DNA of 18,877 nt from positions 1-18,877 of the forward strand of contig MLAK01001354.1 in the NCBI GenBank assembly GCA_001839685.1, read 5' to 3'. A program made the translations under genes and the position numbers. Of this stretch, positions 8,856-16,737 are shown piece after piece (the stretch's first letter is position 1; each line of letters starts with the position of its first letter). Origin of the DNA: Tritrichomonas foetus (taxonomy: Eukaryota; Parabasalia; Tritrichomonadida; Tritrichomonadidae). The notes beneath the pieces were generated by a model that made no database searches, was not told where the DNA came from, and saw nothing but the letters and a program-made list of their open reading frames with translations.

Positions 8856-8925
8856 AAGGTGACTTTTCGGCGTGAACACTTAAGGTCAAATGAAAAGTCA
8901 AATCAAAGAAAAGCATTCAAGGTCA
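8856..8925. promoter_or_regulatory. cluster of AAGGTSA words with a short inverted repeat
   Basis: AAGGTGA at 8856-8862 and AAGGTCA at 8882-8888 and 8919-8925 form three similar words in 70 bp. GACTTTTC (8861-8868) and GAAAAGTC (8892-8899) form an 8-bp inverted repeat between them. The segment is less AT-rich than its flanks. It could be a protein-binding region; no known trichomonad motif is matched with confidence. It lies ~665 bp upstream of the lipase start and ~290 bp downstream of the other gene's stop. Confidence 0.2.
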
Positions 8926-9015
8926 TCCTTTTGTTTTGTTTTTTCTGATAAAATCAATAAGCATTATTTAAAAAAATAAAAATTAATTCACGATAGTATT
9001 TATTATTAACAAGTC

Positions 9016-9032
9016 AAAAAAAAAAAAAAAAA
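9016..9032. repeat. A17 homopolymer
   Basis: Seventeen consecutive A on the + strand, so a T17 tract in the sense direction about 180 nt beyond the stop of the - strand gene at 9214. Confidence 0.95.
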
Positions 9033-9213
9033 TATTCTTTTGCATTATGACAAAATAAAAAATAGAAATAAAAACCTTGTCAATAACAGCATGGAATCAA
9101 TATAATAAGTTTGCTCATAATACAAAGATGTAGTAAATCTATTCGAAAATTAGAATCTTCGAAATTTTCCATTTGTTTGGAAAATTGTCCAAAATTAAAA
9201 ATAAATTGACTTA

Positions 9214-9708
9214 CTAAAAGTCGGGCGTCCTTGAAATTGTAGTTCCACTTGAAACAACGGTTCTTGGTGACATATGACGTAAATTTGGCGAATAAGTTGG
9301 CGGCGGTGATTTATTCATAAACCGCAGTGATTCTTCTGAAAAAGTTGCTTGAAGTAAATTACACGTTGCTGTTCCAAGGGGCTCATTTCGATATTTTTTG
9401 CAGAATGTCTGAATTGTCATAATGTGGGGAAGCATAGCCTCTTTGAAAAATGGAAGCTTCATGTGATTGATGAAGCTGCACAATTGTGCGAGTTTGTAGC
9501 GAGTTTGCGACTTTCCTGAATCTTTCAATTGAGTGACGATGGAGTCGACGATGGAGCGCGCATTGGCTGGACTGCAGCGTGGGAAGATTGATGAAAAATT
9601 GTTCATGCTTGTTAACGCCCAAGTTCCCACATCGGAATTTGCTTCTTCAAAGATGGCTTGGATGATTTGATCGCTTTCTGGGTTTGAGATTCGACGGATT
9701 TTTTCCAT
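9214..9708 (-). CDS. small helical protein of unknown function with PPxY and SP/TP motifs
   Basis: I do not recognise a family. Residues ~10-125 look all-helical, with short amphipathic helices spaced like an ARM/HEAT- or VHS-type helical bundle (for example ARSIVDSIVTQL at 50-61, KLAQLCSFINHM at 72-83). Residues ~132-164 form a Pro/Ser/Thr tail with PPTY (136-139), a match to the PPxY motif bound by WW domains, and SP or TP dipeptides at 134-135, 140-141, 147-148 and 161-162, possible sites for proline-directed kinases. There is no signal peptide or membrane span. The first ~200 bp are clearly richer in GC than the flanks, supporting real coding. TCAAG at 9712-9716 on the - strand could be the initiator, 4 nt before the ATG. 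No TAAA signal was found close to the stop. Confidence 0.7.
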   Translation of the reverse strand: MEKIRRISNPESDQIIQAIFEEANSDVGTWALTSMNNFSSIFPRCSPANARSIVDSIVTQLKDSGKSQTRYKLAQLCSFINHMKLPFFKEAMLPHIMTIQTFCKKYRNEPLGTATCNLLQATFSEESLRFMNKSPPPTYSPNLRHMSPRTVVSSGTTISRTPDF

Positions 9709-10494
9709 GTGCTTGACTTGGTTGGACGGTGTTTAAGAAAATGGTCAGGAATCTTCCTGAATTGGATTTTTTTTTGAATATTATTGATAATTCTGAGAAT
9801 GATATTGAATATGTGAATATGGACTTTCAATGATTCAAAGATGTGTAAAATATATTCAATGGGATAAAATTGAAATTGTGAGTATAGAATAATTTGAGAA
9901 ATCTATTTTATCCGCATAAAAATACAGTATCGACTCAATTTTGTCATATTAGATATATATGACTCATATTTTCGATTTTTGTTATGGTATTATGAGAAAA
10001 AACTACACTGAATCATTTCTGAAGAACATTTCAAAAAAATCAAAGTGTTCATTGAAAATCTTTTCATAACACTTTTTCAATATATTGAAAGTTCCAGATT
10101 TTGGAAGAATAAATGTTCTTTGATTCTTTATAAACCAGTTCATGTCGATTAAATAAGAATCACCTACATGATGAAATTCTATTCAAAAAATTGAGAATAT
10201 TCAATAATATGATCGTTTTTACATACTTAGCAAATCAAAATTTTCTAAACATAATTTTATGAAATATTTCATATTTTTTGTTTAAATAACTGATCATCAA
10301 CACAGAACACCTTTGAGAAAAGATATTTTTCAATCCATAGAAATTCGAAAGCGCACATTCATTTGAAAAATTTTATTTCCTTTGAAATTACTCAAAAAAA
10401 TTCAGAGATATTACATTCGGAAGATCAAATCGGATTTTCAATAAATTTGTCGTACAATGTTATTTACACCTTGCGTTAATTGATTCGAATTTCC

Positions 10495-11389
10495 TCAGGA
10501 ATGATTCGAAAGTTGACAGTTGAAATTATATCGGAATGCAATCCAATAATCTTTCCAAAACTCGCTCCAATAACTCTTTTCACACATTAATCCTCCAAGC
10601 GAATCATAGTCATATTCAAATTTGAGAGAATTCTCTTTGAATATTCAAAAATCAAATAAAACAATTGTGAGAGATTGAATGATTCCATGATTTCTCAATG
10701 ATTTGATCACCCGAAATATTATTTAAATATCTTGGCTTTGAATTCATAATTGATATCAATGATTTAGCACGTAACTAGTCAGCATGAAAAATGATATTGG
10801 AGTTACTAAATTTATCAAAATCATCTTTGAGAATTTGATCTTTGATTATTTTTAATTTATGCTTTTTCAATATTTCTTAAGGTGTACACTTCCATATTGA
10901 GATAATATTTCAATGCTGTTTACAATTCATTACAAAAAGTTTTAAGAAATTGATAATATGCCGTTTATTAGGACATGTACACCGTAACTAAAAGAAATAA
11001 TGATTTCACTTTGTTTATTTTAATGTTTTAATTAATTTAACCCTTTTATATCTTCATTTACGTCATTTTCTTTGACACATTTATCAATCATTTGCCAATT
11101 CATCCGCTTTCTGGTGACGACACGAAGTAACAATTTTTTACACAATAAATGCGAGTTTTATTGTTCCATATTTTTGATCATCAAAATCAGTTTCCACAAT
11201 TGTGATTTCAGAAATTTGGTTTTAATCAAATATCACTGTTCCTTTTGGAAGACAATTTTCGGAACAGTCCATGTAAACATTCGTATTATGAGGAATTCAT
11301 ACAAAGTATAGGAACTTTTGAAAAATCTCTCAGTTGATATCTCGATATGTTTTTAAGGAAGGATTTCTTATTATTTAAACAATGATCAT
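10495..11389 (-). pseudogene. candidate decayed gene on the - strand, broken by stops and frame changes
   Basis: Reading the - strand downward, 11389-11099 is one frame of 97 codons with five stops but protein-like text (such as NTNVYMDCSENCLPKGTVIF and EITIVETDFDDQKYGTIKLA). A shift near 11103 gives MNWQMIDKCVKENDVNED. 10855-10652 is 68 codons with one internal stop (for example SLISIMNSKPRYLNNISGDQ), and 10644-10495 is 50 open codons (KSYWSEFWKDYWIAFRYN). Asp/Glu/Lys content is typical of coding sequence, and the complementary frames are Phe/Leu/Ile-rich, as antisense of a gene would be. I do not recognise the protein. In such AT-rich DNA some of this could be chance, and the pieces may come from more than one source. 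Confidence 0.3.
10881..10984. mobile_element. possible small inverted-repeat element (MITE-like)
   Basis: GGTGTACACTTCC (10881-10893) faces GGACATGTACACC (10972-10984); as inverted repeats they match at 11 of 13 positions, 8 of them contiguous. The interior is AT-rich and partly self-complementary, with no coding. Flanks are TTAA on the left and GTAA on the right, so no clear target duplication is seen. It sits between the two halves of the candidate pseudogene. Alternative: two copies of a TGTACA-centred binding site. Confidence 0.25.
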
Positions 11390-11410
11390 ATAAAACAGAA
11401 CAATTGTTAG

Positions 11411-11499
<89 letters not shown>
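11411..11499. repeat. uninterrupted 89-base poly(A) tract
   Basis: Eighty-nine A without interruption on the + strand, by hand count. In the sense of the - strand gene ending at 11553 it is a T89 tract, starting about 54 nt past the stop and 8 nt past an AATAAA. No flanking direct repeats are visible to me, so a retrotransposed poly(A) tail is not shown. Confidence 0.95.
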
Positions 11500-11501
<2 letters not shown>

Positions 11502-11506
11502 ATATG

Positions 11507-11512
11507 TTTATT
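11507..11512 (-). terminator. AATAAA polyadenylation signal of the 1460-residue protein gene
   Basis: AATAAA on the - strand, 40 nt after the TGA stop, is followed 8 nt later by the T89 tract. It contains the TAAA motif used for trichomonad 3'-end formation, and the T tract could act as a downstream U-rich element. Confidence 0.5.
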
Positions 11513-11552
11513 ACTAAAATAAGATTAATATGAACAAAAACAAAAAATAAAT

Positions 11553-14500
11553 TCAACATCCAAGAATTGGAGGGAATGTTTGGATTGCTTTCAAAATTCC
11601 CATTTTCATTTCTACATTTGCACTATTCAATACTGTATTAAGTCTCAAGTGAATGTTCTTTTCAATTCCTTTCTTTTGATTGATTGCGGCACACAAAAGG
11701 AAAGAAAGGGCAATTTTTGCTGAAACACTGCTTTCGTCCAATAATGAAAAAGCAGATTCTATACACCTAACATCCATTTCATTCACAAAATTCTTCGCAA
11801 CAAGTTTCACAAATTCATATGAATTGGAAGAAACTGGAACTGTGAAGTTTCTTTGAACAGAAATTGCGGTTTGTGGCATTGCAGCAAATTGACAAAGTGT
11901 GATTAATGCTTTTCTTGCAGCTGGTGCGAGGTTTTCGGTTTCACTGTAGGCAAAAGCGATGGTTAAAAATGCTGGCATATTGTCTTTCAATTCTTGGCGA
12001 GATGAAAATGTTAAAGAATCGGCAAACTTAACCATAACAGCAAATCCATTAAAATCAGGATTTTTACGAATCGCTTTTTGTGTGTTGTAAAACATTTTAC
12101 CACATTTTTCGAAAATTACGTTCTTAGGAAGCCATTCGAAAAGTTCGACAACACAATTGAAAGCTTCCTTGGGGGAATCAGACAGTGATTCTAAAACGAA
12201 TTCAAACATCTCAGAAAGTTGACCTTCTCCATATCGATCAACAGGTAATTGCTTTAATGATGGAATAGTCATGAGTGCTGCCTTTTTACTACTTTTCGCT
12301 GAATTATTATTATTTGAAATTGGACTTGAATTGGTTCTGCCTAATTGAAGGATTTCATGGATTAACGGACGTCCTTGATGAATAATTTCGGAATATCCAG
12401 CAAGTGCTCCAACAGGTGATGTAGAAACAAATGATTGAATATGAAACATTGCAATATCTTTTGCACATATTGAGAAAAGTGCTCTCAAAAAGTTGAATTG
12501 AAGAATATCTTTTTCATCTAAGTTTGTTTTTGCTTTTTCATTAATTGTTTTATTATCACTGAATAAGAATTCTTTGATTTCCATGAGTGATTTTGAAACT
12601 CGTGAAGAATGAACTACTTCAAATCGTTCAGACAGAGCTTCCATAGATTTTTCACATTCGTCAAAAAGATGATAGATATTTTGAACATTTAGCTGGTCAG
12701 ATGCTTGATTACTTTGCAAGCTTGTTTGGCTGCTGAAGTTTTGTGTGAAATTGATTGAAATTATCTGCGCAAATGTATAAATAATGAATACAATTGATGA
12801 TACACTTAAACTTTCAGGAATTTTAGAGGTTTGTAGCAACTTCAAAACATTGAAGTAAGTGATACTATCAGCAATAAGTGTCTTCATTGCAACAACAAAA
12901 ACTGTTTGACCAATTTCTTCAAAAATTGATGCAAAAAGAGTTAGTTGATTTGTGCTCGTGATTAAACGTGTTGTTAACAACTTGTTAACGAAATTAAATT
13001 TATCCTTATTAAATAAAAGAAGTGCTAACTGGCTTAAATTTCTATTCTTTGATACAGTTGATACATTTTTCAAGAATTCATCAACACAAATTGGTACAAC
13101 TCTATCGAATCTTGGATCTTTGGCAATCAGTAAAATTGCTTTCATTGCATTTTGACTCCATGGCTCAGGTATTTTAAGCCAATTGAGCAAATTAGCAACA
13201 AATTCATCACCTGTTGTTGTATCTGAAGAGCAATAAAATGTTAAAGGGAATTCTTCAGGTATATTTCTGAAGTTAAAGATAATTTCTACAATTCTTCGAG
13301 CTTTTTCTTGGAATTCTGGATTTAATAATATTAAAGAGCATGCTGATGCTGTCTTTGCATTCTTTAAACTTAGTATTTTTGAATTGTCATTCTCACTTTT
13401 AGTGACAAGTTCACTTAAAAAGTTCATTGCATCCTTTGAATTTGAACCAAAAATCACTGTACAGAAATTAGTGAAGTTCAAATCAAGCGGCGTGCTTTCA
13501 AACAACTCTGTCGCTAATGGACGCATGCTTGGGAAAGTGTAATAACTATTTACAGCTTTACTTAAAGCGTCGCCAAAATTCTGAAGCTGATTTCGTTTAA
13601 CTAAAACTAAGAAAGCTGATAATCCTGCTTTTACAGTGTTTTCATTTGGATCTTCAAGGAATTCATTTATTAAAAGGTTTGCTTTTCCGGAATTAAGTGC
13701 GATTTTACACTTCTTTGCAAGTCTGCGGAAAACATGTGAACGGATTTCATTCGGTACAGTTTCATCATTCAACATGTCAATCACTCTTGTTTCATAACGA
13801 TTATCTAATTCCAAGGAACGTGAACAAAACTCTAACGGTAAAACATGAGCGGTATCTTTAGGTGCAAATTTGCGGGTTTCTGTTTTAGATTTATATGAAT
13901 CCAATGCAAATTGAGCACTGTATGAATAAATAGTCCTTAAGGAGAATGCCATTGTTTGACATTCTGCGATATTTGTAATATCAAACTTTGAAAGAAGAGG
14001 TTGAAATGATGTTTGAATACTTGTAGTCATACTTGGAAGACTGCAAAGTATAGATACAACCACATAAACACCTGATTTTATATATGATAATGGGAAATTA
14101 CTTTTACCACTCACTACTTTAGGATTAGATGAAGTGCTAGCGGTTTTGTTGGATTCTGGGTGAAGATCAAGTGGGAAATGTTCAAGGAATGAAATGGCGC
14201 CTGATGTCCACCATGTTGGTGCATCATTTGACATATTTGCATCATTAAGGTCAAGAAGGAACTTACTAATTAATTTCAGTGAAGCAGATTGACAATTTTT
14301 GGATGTGATTCGTGATGCTGTTAATGAATAATCTTTGACAGAGTTTATTCGTCCAATTACGGAGATTATATCACTTTTTGTGCGTGGTGAAAAATAGGGG
14401 GAAGCGGCATAAACCATTGCACGTGGAACGATAGTACTCATTTCGAGCGTGTAGCTTGGACTGTTTTCAGCTACAGCTAAACATGCAAAAGCTACAGGGG

Positions 14501-15935
14501 AAGCAATTATAAATTTAGGATCAACTGCAGAATCAAGTAAATGCTGGATTTTTGAAGTCTCAGCAATTTCCATAATGATATCAATAAGCTGAGGAACATA
14601 GTCTGCCATACAAGGAGCTGATATGAGTTGGAAAACTGATGATGTTTTAATATCGTTTGTTGTTGCTCGAATATGTGATAAAGCAGTCCATAATTTGAAT
14701 AATAAAATACGACCAATAACAGATATGTTTCCTGGTTTCAGACAAATATCATTCATTGATTTACAGATTGTTGCAATCTTATCATTGCTAATTTGAATAT
14801 TCTCTTTTATAAGCTTATATAAGAATAAACAACCAGTTTGACTCGTTTCTGGATTTTTCAATTTTGAAATTGATGGATCTAAAATTAGTCCAGATTGTTC
14901 TTTTTCTGCAAAAATTGCTAAACCCAAAATCGATTCACTTTCCATGACTTCATTGATGTGTTGATCAGAAAATTTGAAAAGTGAATCTGACATTTTTTCT
15001 AATGAAGAAGAGAATATCTTTTCTTTGGGGAAGCTGTGATGAAATTCAGCGAGCAAAATAAATGCAGATGAAGTTGTTTCTTCTTCACTTTCAAAAAGAT
15101 AGGTTAAGAATTGTTCAGAAATACTTCGAATATTTTCTAAAACGACTTTTTCTTCTAAAATTTTATGCTTCGAGAACGAATCTACTGACAAATCAAAAAC
15201 TTTTGCTCTCAATTTATTTGTAAAACAATTTTTAAATAGATTTTCATAAAAAACTCTGAAAATTTCAGTTAAAGCCATTTGACATGCTGTTTTTGTTTCT
15301 TCATCAAGTGACTTAATCATTGGCATCATAATTCTGAGAGAATCAGCAATGGTTTCCCGAATATCATTTTCATTGTCACTTTCTTGAATCAACCTCTGAA
15401 TCGACTGCAAAAGAGGAACCAGGTTCTTTTTGAATAAATAGTCGTCTGCTTTCAGACACTCATTAAGAGCTTTTACTGCATAAAAATTATTCAATGAGTT
15501 ATCCATAAGGAAAATTGGAGGGATTTGGCCTAAATCAGTTTTTACGAAACTCATGAATAGTTTAAACGACTCAGGCATTGATGTATCTTTGTTGCTGTCA
15601 CTTTTTTCTCCTTCATGATTTTCGAATTTCTGAAACACATCAAAAAATAGAAAATGTAAACTTTTTCTGACGTTTTCAACACTGAAGCGTTCTTTCTCGT
15701 GCATTTTAATTAAAGTGCTCAAAATTGTCTCGAGCCTTTCTCTGTATGAGTTTTCTTCATTTAAGTCTTCGCTTTCGAGTTTTTCTTTGAAAACTGTGAT
15801 CATTTGATGAATGAGGAGATCCCTTTGGCCTTCGTCGTCAACAAGGCATGTGGAAATTGCTTGCTGTTGAACAGATGGAGATTCGTCGATTATGAGCTCG
15901 GCTGTCTGATGGAGTAAGTAGTTAGAGAGTTCCAT
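11553..15935 (-). CDS. large helical-repeat (HEAT/ARM-like) protein of unknown function
   Basis: One uninterrupted frame of 1460 codons, the largest gene here. The protein is almost wholly predicted helical, with many 30-45-residue pairs of amphipathic helices rich in Leu, Ile, Ala and Phe, the look of a HEAT/ARM solenoid scaffold. Linkers rich in Ser/Asn break it at about residues 595-612 and 1200-1222 (ISNNNNSAKSSKK). There is no signal peptide, clear membrane span or catalytic motif. After the second linker comes KQLPVDRYGEGQLSEMFEF, faintly like a conserved segment of focadhesin/RST1-type solenoids; that is a guess I would not annotate on. The start at 15935 is the first ATG and its first ~150 bp are GC-richer than the rest. 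TTTCATGG overlaps the ATG, so a TCA initiator would leave essentially no leader. Likely an intracellular scaffold or transport/RNA-linked adaptor. Confidence 0.85.
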   Translation of the reverse strand: MELSNYLLHQTAELIIDESPSVQQQAISTCLVDDEGQRDLLIHQMITVFKEKLESEDLNEENSYRERLETILSTLIKMHEKERFSVENVRKSLHFLFFDVFQKFENHEGEKSDSNKDTSMPESFKLFMSFVKTDLGQIPPIFLMDNSLNNFYAVKALNECLKADDYLFKKNLVPLLQSIQRLIQESDNENDIRETIADSLRIMMPMIKSLDEETKTACQMALTEIFRVFYENLFKNCFTNKLRAKVFDLSVDSFSKHKILEEKVVLENIRSISEQFLTYLFESEEETTSSAFILLAEFHHSFPKEKIFSSSLEKMSDSLFKFSDQHINEVMESESILGLAIFAEKEQSGLILDPSISKLKNPETSQTGCLFLYKLIKENIQISNDKIATICKSMNDICLKPGNISVIGRILLFKLWTALSHIRATTNDIKTSSVFQLISAPCMADYVPQLIDIIMEIAETSKIQHLLDSAVDPKFIIASPVAFACLAVAENSPSYTLEMSTIVPRAMVYAASPYFSPRTKSDIISVIGRINSVKDYSLTASRITSKNCQSASLKLISKFLLDLNDANMSNDAPTWWTSGAISFLEHFPLDLHPESNKTASTSSNPKVVSGKSNFPLSYIKSGVYVVVSILCSLPSMTTSIQTSFQPLLSKFDITNIAECQTMAFSLRTIYSYSAQFALDSYKSKTETRKFAPKDTAHVLPLEFCSRSLELDNRYETRVIDMLNDETVPNEIRSHVFRRLAKKCKIALNSGKANLLINEFLEDPNENTVKAGLSAFLVLVKRNQLQNFGDALSKAVNSYYTFPSMRPLATELFESTPLDLNFTNFCTVIFGSNSKDAMNFLSELVTKSENDNSKILSLKNAKTASACSLILLNPEFQEKARRIVEIIFNFRNIPEEFPLTFYCSSDTTTGDEFVANLLNWLKIPEPWSQNAMKAILLIAKDPRFDRVVPICVDEFLKNVSTVSKNRNLSQLALLLFNKDKFNFVNKLLTTRLITSTNQLTLFASIFEEIGQTVFVVAMKTLIADSITYFNVLKLLQTSKIPESLSVSSIVFIIYTFAQIISINFTQNFSSQTSLQSNQASDQLNVQNIYHLFDECEKSMEALSERFEVVHSSRVSKSLMEIKEFLFSDNKTINEKAKTNLDEKDILQFNFLRALFSICAKDIAMFHIQSFVSTSPVGALAGYSEIIHQGRPLIHEILQLGRTNSSPISNNNNSAKSSKKAALMTIPSLKQLPVDRYGEGQLSEMFEFVLESLSDSPKEAFNCVVELFEWLPKNVIFEKCGKMFYNTQKAIRKNPDFNGFAVMVKFADSLTFSSRQELKDNMPAFLTIAFAYSETENLAPAARKALITLCQFAAMPQTAISVQRNFTVPVSSNSYEFVKLVAKNFVNEMDVRCIESAFSLLDESSVSAKIALSFLLCAAINQKKGIEKNIHLRLNTVLNSANVEMKMGILKAIQTFPPILGC

Positions 15936-16737
15936 GAAATAGAGAATGCAAAAATCAATAAAAGGTCAATAATTTATCGGTGTGGTGAATTGAATTCAAT
16001 AGAAAAGATAATTTGGGTGAAATCATAGGTTAAATCATAAGTTAAGAACTAATTGAAAATATGAACAATCCATCACAAATAAACGATTTGAGAAATCATT
16101 GAAATAACAGCATTATCAATTTTTTCTATATATTGAAAATATGATATTATCTATAGAAATATTTTGGAATCTTATTTTGGGTTTATTGAAATGTGCTTTA
16201 ATTATAAAAGAATATTTAATAGGTATTTTTGGTTAAAATATAATCTATCATGTAAAATATTCATATTTAATATTTTGATCTTTAAGTAGCCTCAGTTTTC
16301 TAACTTTCAGTTACATTCTAAATTCTACCATCTTTTTTTCTGAAAAGGCTTAACTTTTTTTTTTAAAAAATACTGATATCATTTCCATAATCTGAACAAA
16401 TATCCAATTAAAAAGTTGGAAACGTAAAATTATCCTTTTTTGAAAATATCTTTTGCTCACTGCCTTTGTTGATATGTATTTCTGATATTTATCATTTCAA
16501 TATTATATATACACGAAATATTGGGAAATCATTATTAATTTGTGTCTTTTTACAAATATGAGGAACTGAAATCAGATTCGATCGTATTAAAAACCTATTT
16601 ATTTTATTTACAACAATGTATATTCATGCATTATCTAATAAAAATAACTATCATCCCTTCAAGAAAGAAAGATAAAAGCACAAAATCACGACGACCGTTT
16701 ATGTTTATCGATAAAATTTTGCAAAACAATTTTCAAA
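15936..16737. other. divergent intergenic region between the solenoid and carboxypeptidase genes
   Basis: Both flanking genes start here, so it must carry two promoters. It is AT-rich, with a T10 tract followed by A6 at 16355-16370. An open frame from 16542 overlaps the carboxypeptidase start in another frame and looks non-coding. I see no repeats or RNA gene. Confidence 0.5.
16733..16737 (+). promoter_or_regulatory. candidate initiator (TCAAA) of the carboxypeptidase gene
   Basis: TTTTCAAA directly precedes the ATG at 16738, the same word as before the kinase ATG. It resembles the trichomonad TCA(+1) initiator but has A in place of the pyrimidine. The predicted leader is 3 nt. Confidence 0.35.

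Larger units (their letters stand above)
8192..9213. other. intergenic region between the lipase and the small helical gene
   Basis: AT-rich, with no convincing gene. It contains the lipase promoter side (from 8192), a cluster of AAGGTSA words at 8856-8925, an A17 tract at 9016-9032 and the 3' flank of the gene ending at 9214. A 25-codon ATG frame at 8695-8772 is too short to support. Confidence 0.5.
9709..11410. other. long intergenic region with probable decayed coding sequence
   Basis: No intact gene. 9709-10490 is AT-rich with a T9 tract at 9767-9775 and nothing else I can support. From ~10495 to ~11389 the - strand shows several protein-like open stretches separated by stops and frame changes (listed as a pseudogene), with an inverted-repeat pair at 10881-10984. 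The region ends at the 89-A tract. Confidence 0.5.

Noticed and set aside
11072..11311. 79-codon + frame in the 9709-11410 gap
   Set aside because: Phe/Ile/Leu/Cys-rich content is what the antisense of a coding strand gives; the - strand reading looks more protein-like.
11411..11499. Poly(A) tail of a retrotransposed copy
   Set aside because: No intact retrotransposon or processed gene lies upstream on the + strand and no flanking target duplication is visible, so this stays only one possible explanation.
9214..15935. Maverick/Polinton or other large transposon, which are frequent in trichomonads
   Set aside because: No polymerase, integrase, capsid or protease-like gene and no long terminal inverted repeats are present.
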